Part shown: positions 23,685 to 33,392 of the stretch, in pieces | How the letters are laid out: every line of letters begins with the position of its first letter | Numbering within the stretch: position 1 is the first letter of the stretch | Assembly (NCBI RefSeq): GCF_900142005.1 | Contig: NZ_FQZL01000015.1 | Coordinates: 1 to 64,000 of the forward strand | Direction of reading: 5' to 3' | DNA: 64,000 bases | Source: Dethiosulfatibacter aminovorans DSM 17477 | Lineage (GTDB): Bacteria > Bacillota > Clostridia > Tissierellales > Dethiosulfatibacteraceae | Notes under the pieces: generated by a model | Seen by the model: the letters and a program-made list of their open reading frames with translations, nothing else | Database searches by the model: none | Told to the model about the DNA's origin: nothing | Translations under genes and position numbers: made by a program

Positions 23685-25496
23685 ATGTTTAAAAGCATCA
23701 GGTGGAGATTCACATTGATTTATTTTCTTCTTGTATTCATGGCAATGGCCATGGTTGGATTCTTCATTACGGATCAGCTGGAAAAAATACAGCTTGACTC
23801 AATAACCGAATCCATGAAAAGCCATATATCCTCCATACTTGCAAGCTCTTCCCTTCTACAGGGAGAGGAATGGTCTGAAAACAGCCAGCTCATCGACGAG
23901 TTGATAGAAAACAATGTTCAGATAGGCTACAACGAGAGCCTTTACATCATACTCAATGACAGTGCCAAAACAATAATTGCCAGTTCTGTCAGAAGTACTA
24001 TGGGAGACAGTGCCTATGAAAGCAGGAGGATCGACAACCTTCTGGTTCTTGATTCCCTCAAGGGAGACATCGTAGAGACTATACCTTCAGAAGATTACGA
24101 CCAGCCCGAAGGCAGGGTGAAGCATATGGCATATCCTGTAAACAACAAGGACGGGTCCATTGAAGGGATAATATATCTTACCTACCAGTTGGACTCGGTG
24201 TATGAAACAATAGGCGAGACGACCATTATGCTCACAAGGGCTACAATGCTGGCCCTTTTTGTTACGGTCATTTTTGGGTTTTTCCTGGCCAGGAGCATTA
24301 CAGGGCCTATAAAGGATGTAACAAAAAAAGCAAGGGAGATGTCCAAGGGAAACTTTGACCAGGTTGTTGACGTCAGGTCAAATGACGAAATAGGACAGCT
24401 TGCCATGATGTTCAACTTCCTGACGAAGGAACTGAAGAAGAACATATCAAGCCTGCACCAGGAAAAAAGCAAGATGGAAACAACCTTCAACTATATGGCT
24501 GACGGAGTAATAACCTTTGACATGAAGGGCAGAATCATTCACGCCAATCCGGTTGCGAAGGAAATACTTGAAATAGACGATGAAAAGGAAACTGACGGTA
24601 ATGAGATATTGAGCAACCTGGATTATCAGCTGACCCGGGAGGCACTTGTGGAAAATGAGTTTTTGGGCAGCGCAATCATAAATATCGATGACATGATATA
24701 CAATATAAACTATGCTCCTTTCAAGAACGAGATGGAGGAAATAGGCGGAGTGATATTTGTCATGCAGGATATTACTGAGCAGCAAAGGCTTGATGACATG
24801 AGGAAGGAGTTTGTCGCCAATGTGTCCCATGAGCTTAAGACTCCTATAACAACAGTAAAAAGCTATACGGAGACGCTTCTTGGAGGAGCCCTTGAGGACA
24901 GGGAAACCGCTGAAAGCTTCTTGAATGTAATACTCAATGAGAGTGACAGGATGGACAGACTTGTCAAGGACCTTTTAAGGCTGTCCAGGATGGAATTCAA
25001 GCAGGCCAAATGGAACAAGGTACCCTTGCATCCATGTTCCGTACTGGAGGAGACTGTTGAGAAATTAAAGAACAGGGCTGAGGATAAAAATCAAAACCTT
25101 GTATTTGGCCGTTGTACAGAAGAAATTGAAGTCATGTTCGACAAGGATGGCCTCGAGCAGATATATCAGAATATCATTGGGAATGCAATCAAGTATACTC
25201 CTGAAAACGGAGAGATAAAAATAGGTTGCCATGTTGAAGCGGATTTTGCAGTGGTTGAAATCGAGGACAATGGGATAGGAATACCTGAAGCGGATATAAA
25301 GAGGATTTTTGAAAGGTTCTATCGGGTTGACAAGGCAAGGTCCAGGGAAATGGGAGGCACGGGACTTGGGCTTGCAATTACCAGACATATTGCTGAAGCC
25401 CATCATACAGTCATTGAGGTAGAAAGCTCCATGGACAAGGGGACGAGATTCAGGATAGTCATGCCTCTAAGTTCAAGAGGTGAGAAAAATGCATAA
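23685..25496 (+). CDS. walK: Sensor histidine kinase WalK (YycG)
   Basis: This 603-residue membrane kinase partners WalR. Two membrane segments (about 10-30 and 181-203) flank an extracellular sensor loop. A HAMP domain follows (about 205-255), then a PAS domain (about 262-370), the dimerisation domain with phospho-acceptor in VSHELKTPITTV, and an HATPase domain with N-box NAIKYTPENG, DNGIGIP and GGTGLGLAI. The full HAMP-PAS layout is typical of WalK. It overlaps yycH by 8 bases. Confidence 0.95.
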   Translation: MFKSIRWRFTLIYFLLVFMAMAMVGFFITDQLEKIQLDSITESMKSHISSILASSSLLQGEEWSENSQLIDELIENNVQIGYNESLYIILNDSAKTIIASSVRSTMGDSAYESRRIDNLLVLDSLKGDIVETIPSEDYDQPEGRVKHMAYPVNNKDGSIEGIIYLTYQLDSVYETIGETTIMLTRATMLALFVTVIFGFFLARSITGPIKDVTKKAREMSKGNFDQVVDVRSNDEIGQLAMMFNFLTKELKKNISSLHQEKSKMETTFNYMADGVITFDMKGRIIHANPVAKEILEIDDEKETDGNEILSNLDYQLTREALVENEFLGSAIINIDDMIYNINYAPFKNEMEEIGGVIFVMQDITEQQRLDDMRKEFVANVSHELKTPITTVKSYTETLLGGALEDRETAESFLNVILNESDRMDRLVKDLLRLSRMEFKQAKWNKVPLHPCSVLEETVEKLKNRAEDKNQNLVFGRCTEEIEVMFDKDGLEQIYQNIIGNAIKYTPENGEIKIGCHVEADFAVVEIEDNGIGIPEADIKRIFERFYRVDKARSREMGGTGLGLAITRHIAEAHHTVIEVESSMDKGTRFRIVMPLSSRGEKNA

Positions 25497-26889
25497 GGAG
25501 AAGATTAAAAATCTTATTCTAATTCTTCTTGTAACCTTTGCAATATTTCTTTCTTCACAGGTTTGGCTCAAGTTTTCATTTGAAAGATATAACAATGAGG
25601 TAAATGTGGAACTTCCCGAGTCAATATACCTTTGGGACAAGATCAGACCTGCGAAATACGTTCTTACAGACGGAAAAGAATACAGGATACATAATTCGGA
25701 GTGCTGTGAGGAAATATGGGATGTGTTTATAGAAAGCATTGGCGATATGGTCAGATATACAGAATTTGAAGGTGTCGCCGACGAGGAGAAGATTGAGAAC
25801 AGAAACATAAGGATTGAGTTTGACAATCCTATTCCGGTTGTACTGTTTATAGAGGGAATGGAAACCAACAACAATAAGCTTCAAAGTCAGATCGGCAATG
25901 TAAAGTGGATTTCATACGACTTCGACCGAGACGAATTTCTGATAAATGACGGTAATGAAACCTATGGATTTACGATGGAATCAAATACGGAGGAACTTCT
26001 TGAAGCCTATGTCAAAGCTGTTTCATATGCAAGGGACAAATATGAGGGAACCTATGTATCGAACTATGGTTCCGACGAAATCCCCATTTCCACCAGTGAA
26101 GTGACCTTGAATCCCGTTTTTGTCAAATCGGAGATTGATATAGATGATACCGAGCAGATTGAAGAGATAGCAGAAAACTATTTTGAGGAGAACTTTGACT
26201 ATGTAAGGAAAAGCGTAGACAGCACCGGCAGCGTAAACTATATATATAAAAATGAAAAGGTGCTGAAAATCAACAAGGACGGATTGCTGGAATTTTACGA
26301 TTCCATTGACAGCTCACTTGAAAGAAGCGATGTGTACGAGTCCTTCAAGGTCGCCTTGTCCTTTATGGATGATTTTCTTGGATTCCCTGAAAATGCCTAT
26401 CTGAGCGAAGTGGAACTTTTCCAGAAGGACGGTGAATATGGATACAGCTATATCTTTTCCTACAACCTTCTTGACAAGCCAATAATCTTCAGTCAGGTAA
26501 GGGATGAAAAGGCCATACAGATAGACGTCTTTGGAAGCAAGGTTGTATTGTACAAAAGGTTCATAAGGGTTATGGATGAATCAATGGAAGCAGCGATGAA
26601 AGAGGTTGAAGTGCTGTCGCCTGATGAAATAATCAGAAGAAACATAGACTTTGTAACCAGTCTTTACCTTGAAAGAAGCGGTGGAGGAGATGTTGAATTC
26701 GAATCTGTAAAAAGCCATATACTGAATTCCATCTACAACATAGAGCTTGCTTATTTTGACCCTTCGAGAAAATTGAAGGACCAGCTCTTGAGAACGGTAT
26801 GGGTAATCAGGACAACGGACAGGCAGTATGTATTCAATGCCATATCGGGAGCTATAATTGAAGAAACCGTTGTGGAGCCGGAGGAATAA
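25489..26889 (+). CDS. yycH: YycH-like regulator of WalRK
   Basis: This protein of about 466 residues has one N-terminal membrane helix (about 7-24) and a large extracellular region. Sequence similarity to YycH is low by eye, but size, topology and place between walK and yycI fit. YycH and YycI interact with WalK at the membrane and tune its activity in other Firmicutes. The ATG at 25489 is preferred over GTG 25480 because AGAGGTGAG precedes it. Confidence 0.8.
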   Translation: MHKEKIKNLILILLVTFAIFLSSQVWLKFSFERYNNEVNVELPESIYLWDKIRPAKYVLTDGKEYRIHNSECCEEIWDVFIESIGDMVRYTEFEGVADEEKIENRNIRIEFDNPIPVVLFIEGMETNNNKLQSQIGNVKWISYDFDRDEFLINDGNETYGFTMESNTEELLEAYVKAVSYARDKYEGTYVSNYGSDEIPISTSEVTLNPVFVKSEIDIDDTEQIEEIAENYFEENFDYVRKSVDSTGSVNYIYKNEKVLKINKDGLLEFYDSIDSSLERSDVYESFKVALSFMDDFLGFPENAYLSEVELFQKDGEYGYSYIFSYNLLDKPIIFSQVRDEKAIQIDVFGSKVVLYKRFIRVMDESMEAAMKEVEVLSPDEIIRRNIDFVTSLYLERSGGGDVEFESVKSHILNSIYNIELAYFDPSRKLKDQLLRTVWVIRTTDRQYVFNAISGAIIEETVVEPEE

Positions 26890-27705
26890 ATGGATTGGAA
26901 CAAGGCTAAAACAATACTAATAATAGGCTTTATCATCATAGATGCCTTTCTTTTTACCCAGGTTTATGACATAGGGCCGGGTTTGGGAAAGGATGTATCT
27001 CCCGTAATACAGGTTTTGCAGGATCAAGGCATAACAATTGAAGCGGAAATACCTTCCGAACAGTTGTCTCTTCCACTTCTTGAAGTGGAATATGAAATCT
27101 ATGACGGGGAAAGCTCTGAACTGGCGAAATTCCTGGGTGAGAATTTTTACGAAGTTAAAATCGATGAACACTACAGAAATGATGAAAGTGAAAATATTCA
27201 AATCAAGGATGGGAAAAAGCTTGTATACCAGCATAGGAAAACTGAAGCGGATTATGATCTTGACCTGGAAGAGGCACATGGTTATGTAGAAAGGTTTATT
27301 GAAGACTATTCCATGGATATGGATGGCTATGGAGAGTCCATTTACGTAAATGATAAGGGTGTTTACAATATTACTTATCATGAAATGTACGGTGAATATT
27401 CCCTTGAGAACTCCTATATTACATTTATAGTTGATGGAAAGGGCGTGGCAGGATTTGAAGAGCAAAAAATAAATTCCGTCAAAGAAAGTCAAGGAACACT
27501 GGGCATGACAACGGGAGAAGAGGCGCTGCTGAGGCTCCTTAAACATGATGACATATGGGGATGCACATTAAAGGAAATAAAAATCTGTTATTACGATGAT
27601 GAAGCAGGGGAAGACTGGAAAAATATCGTAAAGGATACGGTGGATCCTACATGGAAGGCCGTTTTTGATGATGGTATAATTAAATATTTGATAGAAACGG
27701 AATAA
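26890..27705 (+). CDS. yycI: YycI-like regulator of WalRK
   Basis: This 271-residue protein begins with MDWNKAKTILIIGFIIIDAF, a typical YycI N-terminal membrane anchor, followed by an extracellular domain with a YycI-type C-terminal fold. It is directly adjacent to yycH (no gap). It is expected to form a complex with YycH and WalK. After it come R1 repeat sequences, then murA. Confidence 0.87.
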   Translation: MDWNKAKTILIIGFIIIDAFLFTQVYDIGPGLGKDVSPVIQVLQDQGITIEAEIPSEQLSLPLLEVEYEIYDGESSELAKFLGENFYEVKIDEHYRNDESENIQIKDGKKLVYQHRKTEADYDLDLEEAHGYVERFIEDYSMDMDGYGESIYVNDKGVYNITYHEMYGEYSLENSYITFIVDGKGVAGFEEQKINSVKESQGTLGMTTGEEALLRLLKHDDIWGCTLKEIKICYYDDEAGEDWKNIVKDTVDPTWKAVFDDGIIKYLIETE

Positions 27706-27768
27706 TTGTTGAAATGTTCATGCATTTATAATATGATTATTTCAGTGAAAATTATGAATACGACTGGA

Positions 27769-27914
27769 TATAATGCAGCGCAGCTGCTTTCTTGCAGCTT
27801 AAGAAAGTTAAAAATGCATAATACCTTGAAGCGCTGGTATTATGCGGTCAAGGAAACTTTCTTTCGCGACTTAATAAATGCTTGTGCATTTAACGCAGCA
27901 TAGCTGCTTTCTTG
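27769..27914 (+). repeat. R1 repeat copy C with a preceding end fragment
   Basis: A full R1 element (27801-27914, 114 bp) runs from AAGAAAGTTA to GCTTTCTTG with three internal hairpins: ATAATACC/GGTATTAT, AAATGC/GCATTT and GCAGC/GCTGC. A 3'-end fragment of another copy (27769-27794) abuts it. The element ends 27 bases before the murA start codon, so it probably lies in the murA transcript. Confidence 0.75.
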
Positions 27915-27941
27915 TCTGATAATAAATATAAGGATGGAATA

Positions 27942-29204
27942 ATGGCAAAACTAATCATTGAAGGTGGAAACAGACTACAGGGAAAGGTTAATATCAGCGG
28001 ATTCAAGAATGCTGCTCTGGCGATAATACCGGCGGCAATATTGACCGGCAGCAGCTGTACAATAGAAAATCTTCCTGTAATTCAGGATGTTCTTGTATAC
28101 AGGGATATATTAAAGAAATTGGGAGCTGATGTGGAGGTTACAGATGATGGAATCATGAATGTTGATACGTCAAAAATTACTGAATGCAACCTTCCGAACG
28201 GACTCACAAAAAAACTCAGGGCATCGTATTATCTTCTGGGAGCAGGTCTTGGCAGGTTCAAGGAGGTAGTAATATCCTATCCGGGAGGATGCGATATAGG
28301 TGTCAGGCCCATAGACCAGCATATCAAGGGACTTGAAGCCCTTGGAGCGAAGTTTTCAATTGAGGACAACCTTCTGAAGGTAAAGGCCGAGAAACTGGTT
28401 GGAAACAAGATCTATCTTGATGTTGTCAGCGTTGGAGCGACAATAAACATTATGATGGCTGCAATATTCGCAGAAGGTAAGACTGTAATAGAAAATGCGG
28501 CCAAGGAGCCACATGTGGTTGATACTGCCAACTTCCTCAATGCAATGGGTGCACATATCAGGGGAGCAGGTACTGACGTGATCAGGATAACCGGAGTTGA
28601 AGAACTCCACGGTGGTACATACAGCGTAATTCCCGACCAGGTTGAAGCCGGCACATATATGATAGCTGCAGCTGTAACAAAGGGAGACCTTATAATAAAT
28701 AATATAATTCCCAAGCACCTTGAGCCCATTACGGCAAAACTCAAGGAAATGGGAATGGGAATAGAAGAATATGGAGATTCTTTCAGGGTACACTATGAAA
28801 ATGAACTTGTACCTGTAAACATCAAGACACTTCCATACCCTGGATTCCCTACAGATCTCCAGCAGCCAATGACTGTTCTTTTGTCACTTGTTGACGGAGA
28901 CAGCATAGTAATCGAAAGCATATTTGAAAACAGGTTCAAGTATATCGACGAGCTTGTAAAGATGGGAGCCAATATAAAAGTTGATGGGAGAAAAGCGGTA
29001 ATCAAAGGAGTGGAAAGCCTGAATTCCGCAGATGTATGGGCTACAGACCTGAGGGCGGGAGCTGCACTCATAGTTGCATGCCTTGCAGCAGACGGCGTAT
29101 CTACTGTACATGACATCTACCATGTGGACAGGGGATATGAATTCATAGAAAATAAATTCATGAACCTGGGTGCAAAAATCAGAAGAGTAGAAGACGAAGA
29201 ATAA
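27942..29204 (+). CDS. murA: UDP-N-acetylglucosamine 1-carboxyvinyltransferase
   Basis: This 420-residue enzyme catalyses the first committed step of peptidoglycan synthesis, transferring enolpyruvate from PEP to UDP-GlcNAc. The start MAKLIIEGG at 27942 follows AAGGATGG; an upstream in-frame extension runs into the R1 repeat and is rejected. The catalytic cysteine is in [14 protein letters not shown], and the KNAAL segment near the N-terminus and DLRAGAAL near the C-terminus are conserved. The retained cysteine predicts fosfomycin sensitivity. Its position inside the wal operon links wall synthesis with WalRK. Confidence 0.96.
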   Translation: MAKLIIEGGNRLQGKVNISGFKNAALAIIPAAILTGSSCTIENLPVIQDVLVYRDILKKLGADVEVTDDGIMNVDTSKITECNLPNGLTKKLRASYYLLGAGLGRFKEVVISYPGGCDIGVRPIDQHIKGLEALGAKFSIEDNLLKVKAEKLVGNKIYLDVVSVGATINIMMAAIFAEGKTVIENAAKEPHVVDTANFLNAMGAHIRGAGTDVIRITGVEELHGGTYSVIPDQVEAGTYMIAAAVTKGDLIINNIIPKHLEPITAKLKEMGMGIEEYGDSFRVHYENELVPVNIKTLPYPGFPTDLQQPMTVLLSLVDGDSIVIESIFENRFKYIDELVKMGANIKVDGRKAVIKGVESLNSADVWATDLRAGAALIVACLAADGVSTVHDIYHVDRGYEFIENKFMNLGAKIRRVEDEE

Positions 29205-29215
29205 AGGATAATCAT

Positions 29216-30004
29216 ATGAGATTTTGTTCCCTTTTCAGCGGAAGCAGCGGAAACTGCAACTATATAGGTACTGAAAATACAAGCATACTTGTAGATGCAG
29301 GACTCAGCGGCAAAAGAATACAGGGGGAAATGGCAAAGATTGAAGCCGATCCCAAATCCATAGATGGAATATTTGTCACCCATGAGCATTCTGACCATAT
29401 TCAGGGTGTTGGAGTACTGTCAAGGCGCTTTGACCTGCCTGTCTATGCATCCAAAAAGACATGGGATGCCATGATATGCAAGCTGGGAAAGATAAAAGAA
29501 GAAAACATAAGATACATTGAGGCCGACAAGGCCGTGAACATAAAGGATTTGTCAATAACGCCCTTCAACATCAGCCATGATGCAGTGGAGCCCTTCGGAT
29601 TCAATATTACAGACGGAAGGAAGAAAATAAGCCTTCTTACGGATACAGGCTGCATCAACAGCTATATCAGGGACAGAGTGTTGGATTTCGATCTGCTCCT
29701 TTTGGAGACAAATCACGATGTGGAGCTTTTGAAAGTAGGGTCCTATCCATGGTCCCTGAAAAGAAGGGTCATGGGAGAATATGGACACCTTTCAAATGAA
29801 ACTGCAGGTGAATTTCTAATAGATGTAATGAAGGGTGAAGGAGAATGTGTATACCTTGGTCATCTGAGCCAGGAGAACAATTTTCCGGAGCTTGCAAAAA
29901 GAACCGTATCCAATATTCTTACAGAAAATAAAATTGAACTGAACCGGGAGATAATCCTGGAGATGACACACAGAGACAGGTGCAGTTCCATAAAAGTACT
30001 GTAA
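29216..30004 (+). CDS. yycJ: YycJ-type metallo-beta-lactamase-fold hydrolase
   Basis: This 262-residue protein of the metallo-beta-lactamase superfamily is usually found downstream of walRK. The metal motif THEHSDHIQG (HxHxDH) is intact and further histidines occur in ISHDAVEPFG, LGHLSQENN and THRD. Related proteins are nucleases involved in DNA repair; here the function is assigned by synteny. It starts with FCSLFSGSSGNC, characteristic of YycJ. Confidence 0.92.
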   Translation: MRFCSLFSGSSGNCNYIGTENTSILVDAGLSGKRIQGEMAKIEADPKSIDGIFVTHEHSDHIQGVGVLSRRFDLPVYASKKTWDAMICKLGKIKEENIRYIEADKAVNIKDLSITPFNISHDAVEPFGFNITDGRKKISLLTDTGCINSYIRDRVLDFDLLLLETNHDVELLKVGSYPWSLKRRVMGEYGHLSNETAGEFLIDVMKGEGECVYLGHLSQENNFPELAKRTVSNILTENKIELNREIILEMTHRDRCSSIKVL

Positions 30005-30056
30005 TTCAGGTAGAATTAAGGAAATATCAATATCATTTAAATATAGACTTATTTTA

Positions 30057-30098
30057 GAAAACTTAAAACCATGCAGTTGGATTTTAAGTTTTCTTTCC
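30057..30098 (+). terminator. Possible terminator or attenuator between yycJ and htrA
   Basis: A 12-bp perfect stem (GAAAACTTAAAA with TTTTAAGTTTTC), loop 13, followed by TTTCCTTATG. The U-tract is imperfect and no strong promoter is seen between it and htrA, so partial read-through is likely. Confidence 0.55.
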
Positions 30099-30129
30099 TT
30101 ATGCAATATCTAATACAGGAGGTTTTGTA

Positions 30130-31398
30130 ATGAACAAAGGCGAATTTGAAGGAAAAACAAGCAAGGAAAATTCAGAAGAAATTCTGGAAGATGTATCTGA
30201 AGAAACTATTGGGGAATCAACCGAGGAAATCCATGGAGAACTGGCAAATGAACAGATGGCAGAATCTTATGGGCAACCTTCTTACAGGAAAAAGGGATAT
30301 GGCAGGAAGTATTTTTTTACAGCCCTGGCTGGAGCCCTGGCAGGTGTCATCATAGGTGGTCTTGGAGTATATTATTATATTGATTCAAATATTGAAGAAA
30401 TCAATGACAATCTGGGAATCGTAAAGGAAATAAATGTGGATACAAGCGACAATCTCTACTATGCATCGGCTGTTGCGGAAAAGTCCATGGATACGGTAGT
30501 GGGAATAGTCACTACCGAAAAGGTTAACAGCATGCTGTGGGGAACCCAGACATATGAAGGAATGGGTTCCGGAGTCATAGTTGATTCCGACGGATATATA
30601 CTGACAAACTCCCATGTCATTTCAGATGGCGATGCAGATACAATAAGAGTCAAGTTCATTGATGGTAGTGAATCTGCAGGAACTCTGCTGTGGAACAATT
30701 CCACCATCGACCTTGCCATAGTCAAGGTTGACAGAACAGGTCTTCCTGCAGCAGAGTTTGGAGATTCCGACGACCTGATCATAGGAGAACCTGTAGTTGC
30801 AATAGGAAATCCTTTGAGCCTTGAACTGGACAGGACTGTAACAGCAGGTATAATCAGCGGCCTCAACAGGTCCATACAGATAGATGAATATACTGTAATG
30901 GAACCTCTTATTCAAACGGACGCCTCCATAAATCCGGGAAACAGCGGCGGACCTCTTTTCAACTCTGAAGGACTGGTAATAGGAATCAATACTGCAAAGA
31001 TGACTTCTGCCGAAGGACTTGGTTTCTCGATTCCCATCAACATGGCAAAGGGCATAATAGACGAAGTTATTGAAAACGGAGAGGTGACGGACGTATATCT
31101 TGGAATCAAGGGTGTGGACGTGTCGGTATATGAAAAGCAGCTAAACGTCGACCTTACACCGGAATATGGAGTAGTGGTGGTTGAAATCTTCAAGGATTCG
31201 CCGGCGCAGACGGCAGGCCTCATGGCAGGAGACGTAATTCAGGAAATTGACGGGGAAGAGATTGACGACATGAGCGATGTACAGAGGCAGCTTTTCAACT
31301 ACAAGCCCGGAGACGAAGTCCTCATGAAAGTCATTAGAAATGGAGATGCAGTTGACCTTGAGCTGGTATTTCAGAAAAAACCTGATAATTTCAACTGA
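30130..31398 (+). CDS. htrA: HtrA-family membrane-anchored serine protease
   Basis: This 422-residue envelope quality-control protease has an acidic cytoplasmic N-terminus (about 1-55), one membrane helix (about 57-79), a trypsin-like domain with catalytic His in NSHVIS, Asp in TIDLAIVKVD and Ser in NPGNSGGPL, and one C-terminal PDZ domain (about 325-415). AGGAGG precedes the ATG. It is the last gene of the conserved wal cluster. Confidence 0.95.
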   Translation: MNKGEFEGKTSKENSEEILEDVSEETIGESTEEIHGELANEQMAESYGQPSYRKKGYGRKYFFTALAGALAGVIIGGLGVYYYIDSNIEEINDNLGIVKEINVDTSDNLYYASAVAEKSMDTVVGIVTTEKVNSMLWGTQTYEGMGSGVIVDSDGYILTNSHVISDGDADTIRVKFIDGSESAGTLLWNNSTIDLAIVKVDRTGLPAAEFGDSDDLIIGEPVVAIGNPLSLELDRTVTAGIISGLNRSIQIDEYTVMEPLIQTDASINPGNSGGPLFNSEGLVIGINTAKMTSAEGLGFSIPINMAKGIIDEVIENGEVTDVYLGIKGVDVSVYEKQLNVDLTPEYGVVVVEIFKDSPAQTAGLMAGDVIQEIDGEEIDDMSDVQRQLFNYKPGDEVLMKVIRNGDAVDLELVFQKKPDNFN

Positions 31399-31467
31399 TA
31401 TGACATTTTAGATAATTATTAAATTAATTAAATCTTAAGATTGAAGTCATTAAATCATCACATTTGT

Positions 31468-31496
31468 TTGACATATGTCCTCGACAGGTTTATTAT
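31468..31496 (+). promoter_or_regulatory. Promoter of the flavodoxin-like gene
   Basis: Perfect TTGACA (31468-31473), 17-base spacer, TATTAT (31491-31496). The leader is about 25 nt. Confidence 0.75.
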
Positions 31497-31526
31497 ATAG
31501 TATGTATTAAAAGCTGGAGGATTTAC

Positions 31527-32021
31527 ATGAGTGGTGTTTTAGTGGTTTTCTATACAAGAAGCGGCAACAGCGAAAAAATTGCACATGACATCTCGACAAA
31601 GCTCAATGGAGTAATAGATGAAATAACAATCGAAAAGGAATCAAAGGGTACTTACGGATTCCTGAAAAACATATTTGATGCCTATTTTGAAAATACAGAA
31701 ACTATCAAATATGAAATTGACCCAAAGGATTATACATCAATAGTAATAGTATCGCCTGTTATAGCAGGGAAGATACCTTCGGCAGTAAGGCAGTATGTTG
31801 CTGAAAACCTGGACAAGATGAAAAATTATGGATTCATAATGAACAGCAACTACACTATAAGCAAGAAATCATCCAAGAGATTCAGGGACCTCATGCCTGA
31901 AGCAATAGCTGATTTTGCAACAAAAAATACAGACATTGATTTTGAATTCTACTGCAAGAGCCTTGAGGATTTTGCAGACAGGATCAGGATTGTAGTTGAA
32001 AAGGACGATCGTAGTGAATAA
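31527..32021 (+). CDS. Flavodoxin-like protein
   Basis: This flavodoxin-domain protein of about 164 residues has the phosphate-binding loop FYTRSGNSEKIA. FMN binding is likely, with redox partner unknown. The start at 31527 has GGAGG eight bases upstream and matches the promoter, so the longer upstream reading is discarded. It overlaps the following small zinc-type gene by 8 bases, so the pair is coupled. Confidence 0.82.
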   Translation: MSGVLVVFYTRSGNSEKIAHDISTKLNGVIDEITIEKESKGTYGFLKNIFDAYFENTETIKYEIDPKDYTSIVIVSPVIAGKIPSAVRQYVAENLDKMKNYGFIMNSNYTISKKSSKRFRDLMPEAIADFATKNTDIDFEFYCKSLEDFADRIRIVVEKDDRSE

Positions 32022-32181
32022 GGAAATCTTTTCATGTGAAGAACATATAGACATGGCAATAGACGATTATGTGAATTTTAACGGTGAAGCTCCCGAAGTA
32101 TTAAGGCATTCGGGCAATAAATGCAAGTACTGCAGCAATGATGCAGTTTACATTGTAAAGCAGCCTGAGGATTTCATATAG
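32014..32181 (+). CDS. Small CxxH/CxxC protein
   Basis: This 55-residue protein starts at GTG 32014 (AAAGGA upstream). It carries CEEHIDMAIDDYV near the N-terminus (CxxH) and CKYCSNDAVYIV near the C-terminus (CxxC), the pattern of the small BA_5709-type CxxH/CxxC proteins found near yycJ-htrA in other Firmicutes. It probably binds one zinc ion. Its function is unknown. Confidence 0.75.
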   Translation: MNKEIFSCEEHIDMAIDDYVNFNGEAPEVLRHSGNKCKYCSNDAVYIVKQPEDFI

Positions 32182-32217
32182 CATAAAATATTTATTGAAT
32201 AAATTATATAATATTGC

Positions 32218-32246
32218 TTGCTTTAGCCGGCGGGTAATGATATAAT
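32218..32246 (+). promoter_or_regulatory. Promoter of rpsF-ssb-rpsR
   Basis: TTGCTT (32218-32223), 17-base spacer, perfect TATAAT (32241-32246) with extended TGA. The leader is about 57 nt. I did not find the usual S6:S18 autoregulatory motif. Confidence 0.6.
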
Positions 32247-32309
32247 ATCAAAGCTTATATCCTTGCTCTTTTGAAAAAAAGGGCCAAAGTCCAAAAGGAG
32301 GTGAAAACA

Positions 32310-32597
32310 TTGAACAAGTACGAAGGAGTTTTTATACTTTTCCCAAATCTTGAGGAAGAAGTAAGAAATGCTGAACTTGACAAACTTAAGAAAATCATAG
32401 CTGATTACGAAGGTACTGTTGAAAATGTTGATGAATGGGGTCAGAAGAGGCTTGCTTATGAAATTAAGAAGACTAAAGAAGGCTACTACACAATCATTAA
32501 CTTTACAGCAAAACCTGAAGTTGTAAAAGAGCTTGAGAGAGTTTGTGGAATCAACGAGAAAATGTTGAGACATATGATAATCAGAGACGAAAAATAG
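32310..32597 (+). CDS. rpsF: Ribosomal protein bS6
   Basis: This 95-residue small-subunit protein pairs with bS18. I place the start at TTG 32310 (MNKYEGVFILFPN) because AAAGGAGG lies eight bases upstream and the length then equals the family norm. The VENVDEWGQKRLAYEIKK segment is highly conserved. It is the first gene of the classical rpsF-ssb-rpsR operon. Confidence 0.96.
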   Translation: MNKYEGVFILFPNLEEEVRNAELDKLKKIIADYEGTVENVDEWGQKRLAYEIKKTKEGYYTIINFTAKPEVVKELERVCGINEKMLRHMIIRDEK

Positions 32598-32612
32598 ACA
32601 GGGGTAGCAGAT

Positions 32613-33068
32613 ATGAATAATGTAGTTATTATTGGAAGATTAGTAAGAGATCCCGAATTGAAGTTTATACCATCAAGCGGTATGGCAGTAGCAAACTTCA
32701 CACTTGCCGTAGACAAGGAAATGTCAAAGGAAAAGAAGAGTGAGATGCAGGCTCAGGGGAAATCCACAGCAGATTTCATACCGATTGTAGTATTTGGAAA
32801 AATAGCTGAAACTTGTGCGAATTTTCTGGCGAAAGGCAGAATGACTGCAATAAACGGAAGAATTCAAACAAGGACTTATACTTCAAATGCTGGAGAAAAG
32901 AGATACATAACTGAAGTACTCGCCAGCAGAGTTGAATTTATCGACTGGGGAGATAAAAATCAGCCAGGAGCGAGACCGCAGGCTAGACCTCAAAGTAACG
33001 ACAGCTTTCCTGACTTTACCGATGACGATATTTTTCAACCTACCGATGATGACGATATTCCATTTTAA
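32613..33068 (+). CDS. ssb: Single-stranded DNA-binding protein
   Basis: This 151-residue SSB has an N-terminal OB fold (about 1-108, beginning MNNVVIIGRLVRDPEL), a glutamine/arginine-rich linker and the acidic protein-interaction tip ending DDDDIPF. It coats single-stranded DNA in replication and repair. It lies 15 bases after rpsF and 14 before rpsR. Confidence 0.97.
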   Translation: MNNVVIIGRLVRDPELKFIPSSGMAVANFTLAVDKEMSKEKKSEMQAQGKSTADFIPIVVFGKIAETCANFLAKGRMTAINGRIQTRTYTSNAGEKRYITEVLASRVEFIDWGDKNQPGARPQARPQSNDSFPDFTDDDIFQPTDDDDIPF

Positions 33069-33082
33069 AGGAGGTTTGAATA

Positions 33083-33322
33083 ATGGCAGGATTTAACAAC
33101 AAGAAAAGAAGAAGACCTAGGAAAAAGGTTTGTAATTTCTGTAAAGACAAAGTAACATATATAGATTATAAAGATGTAAGCAAATTGAGAAAATACACAA
33201 CTGAGAGGGGCAAGATACTACCTAAGAGAATCACAGGTACTTGCTCAAAGCATCAGAGAATGGTTACAACTGCAATCAAGAGAGCAAGAAGTGTAGCGCT
33301 TCTTCCATACTCTGCAGAATAA
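33083..33322 (+). CDS. rpsR: Ribosomal protein bS18
   Basis: This 79-residue small-subunit protein contains the conserved [20 protein letters not shown] region and the [11 protein letters not shown] motif. It retains cysteines near the N-terminus (CNFCKD), typical of the zinc-binding form. A strong AAAGGAGG site precedes the ATG. It closes the operon before a terminator. Confidence 0.97.
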   Translation: MAGFNNKKRRRPRKKVCNFCKDKVTYIDYKDVSKLRKYTTERGKILPKRITGTCSKHQRMVTTAIKRARSVALLPYSAE

Positions 33323-33331
33323 TCGAAAACA

Positions 33332-33360
33332 GGGGCTATCCAAATAGGATAGCTCTTTTT
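33332..33360 (+). terminator. Terminator of rpsF-ssb-rpsR
   Basis: Stem GGGCTATCC (33332-33340) with GGATAGCTC (33346-33354), followed by TTTTTA. Confidence 0.88.
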
Positions 33361-33392
33361 ATTTGAACATTTACTTGGCCAAGTCGGGGTTA

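Noticed and set aside
27912..27941. Upstream start for murA
   Set aside because: The extension begins inside the R1 repeat and lacks a ribosome site; ATG 27942 starts the conserved MurA N-terminus.
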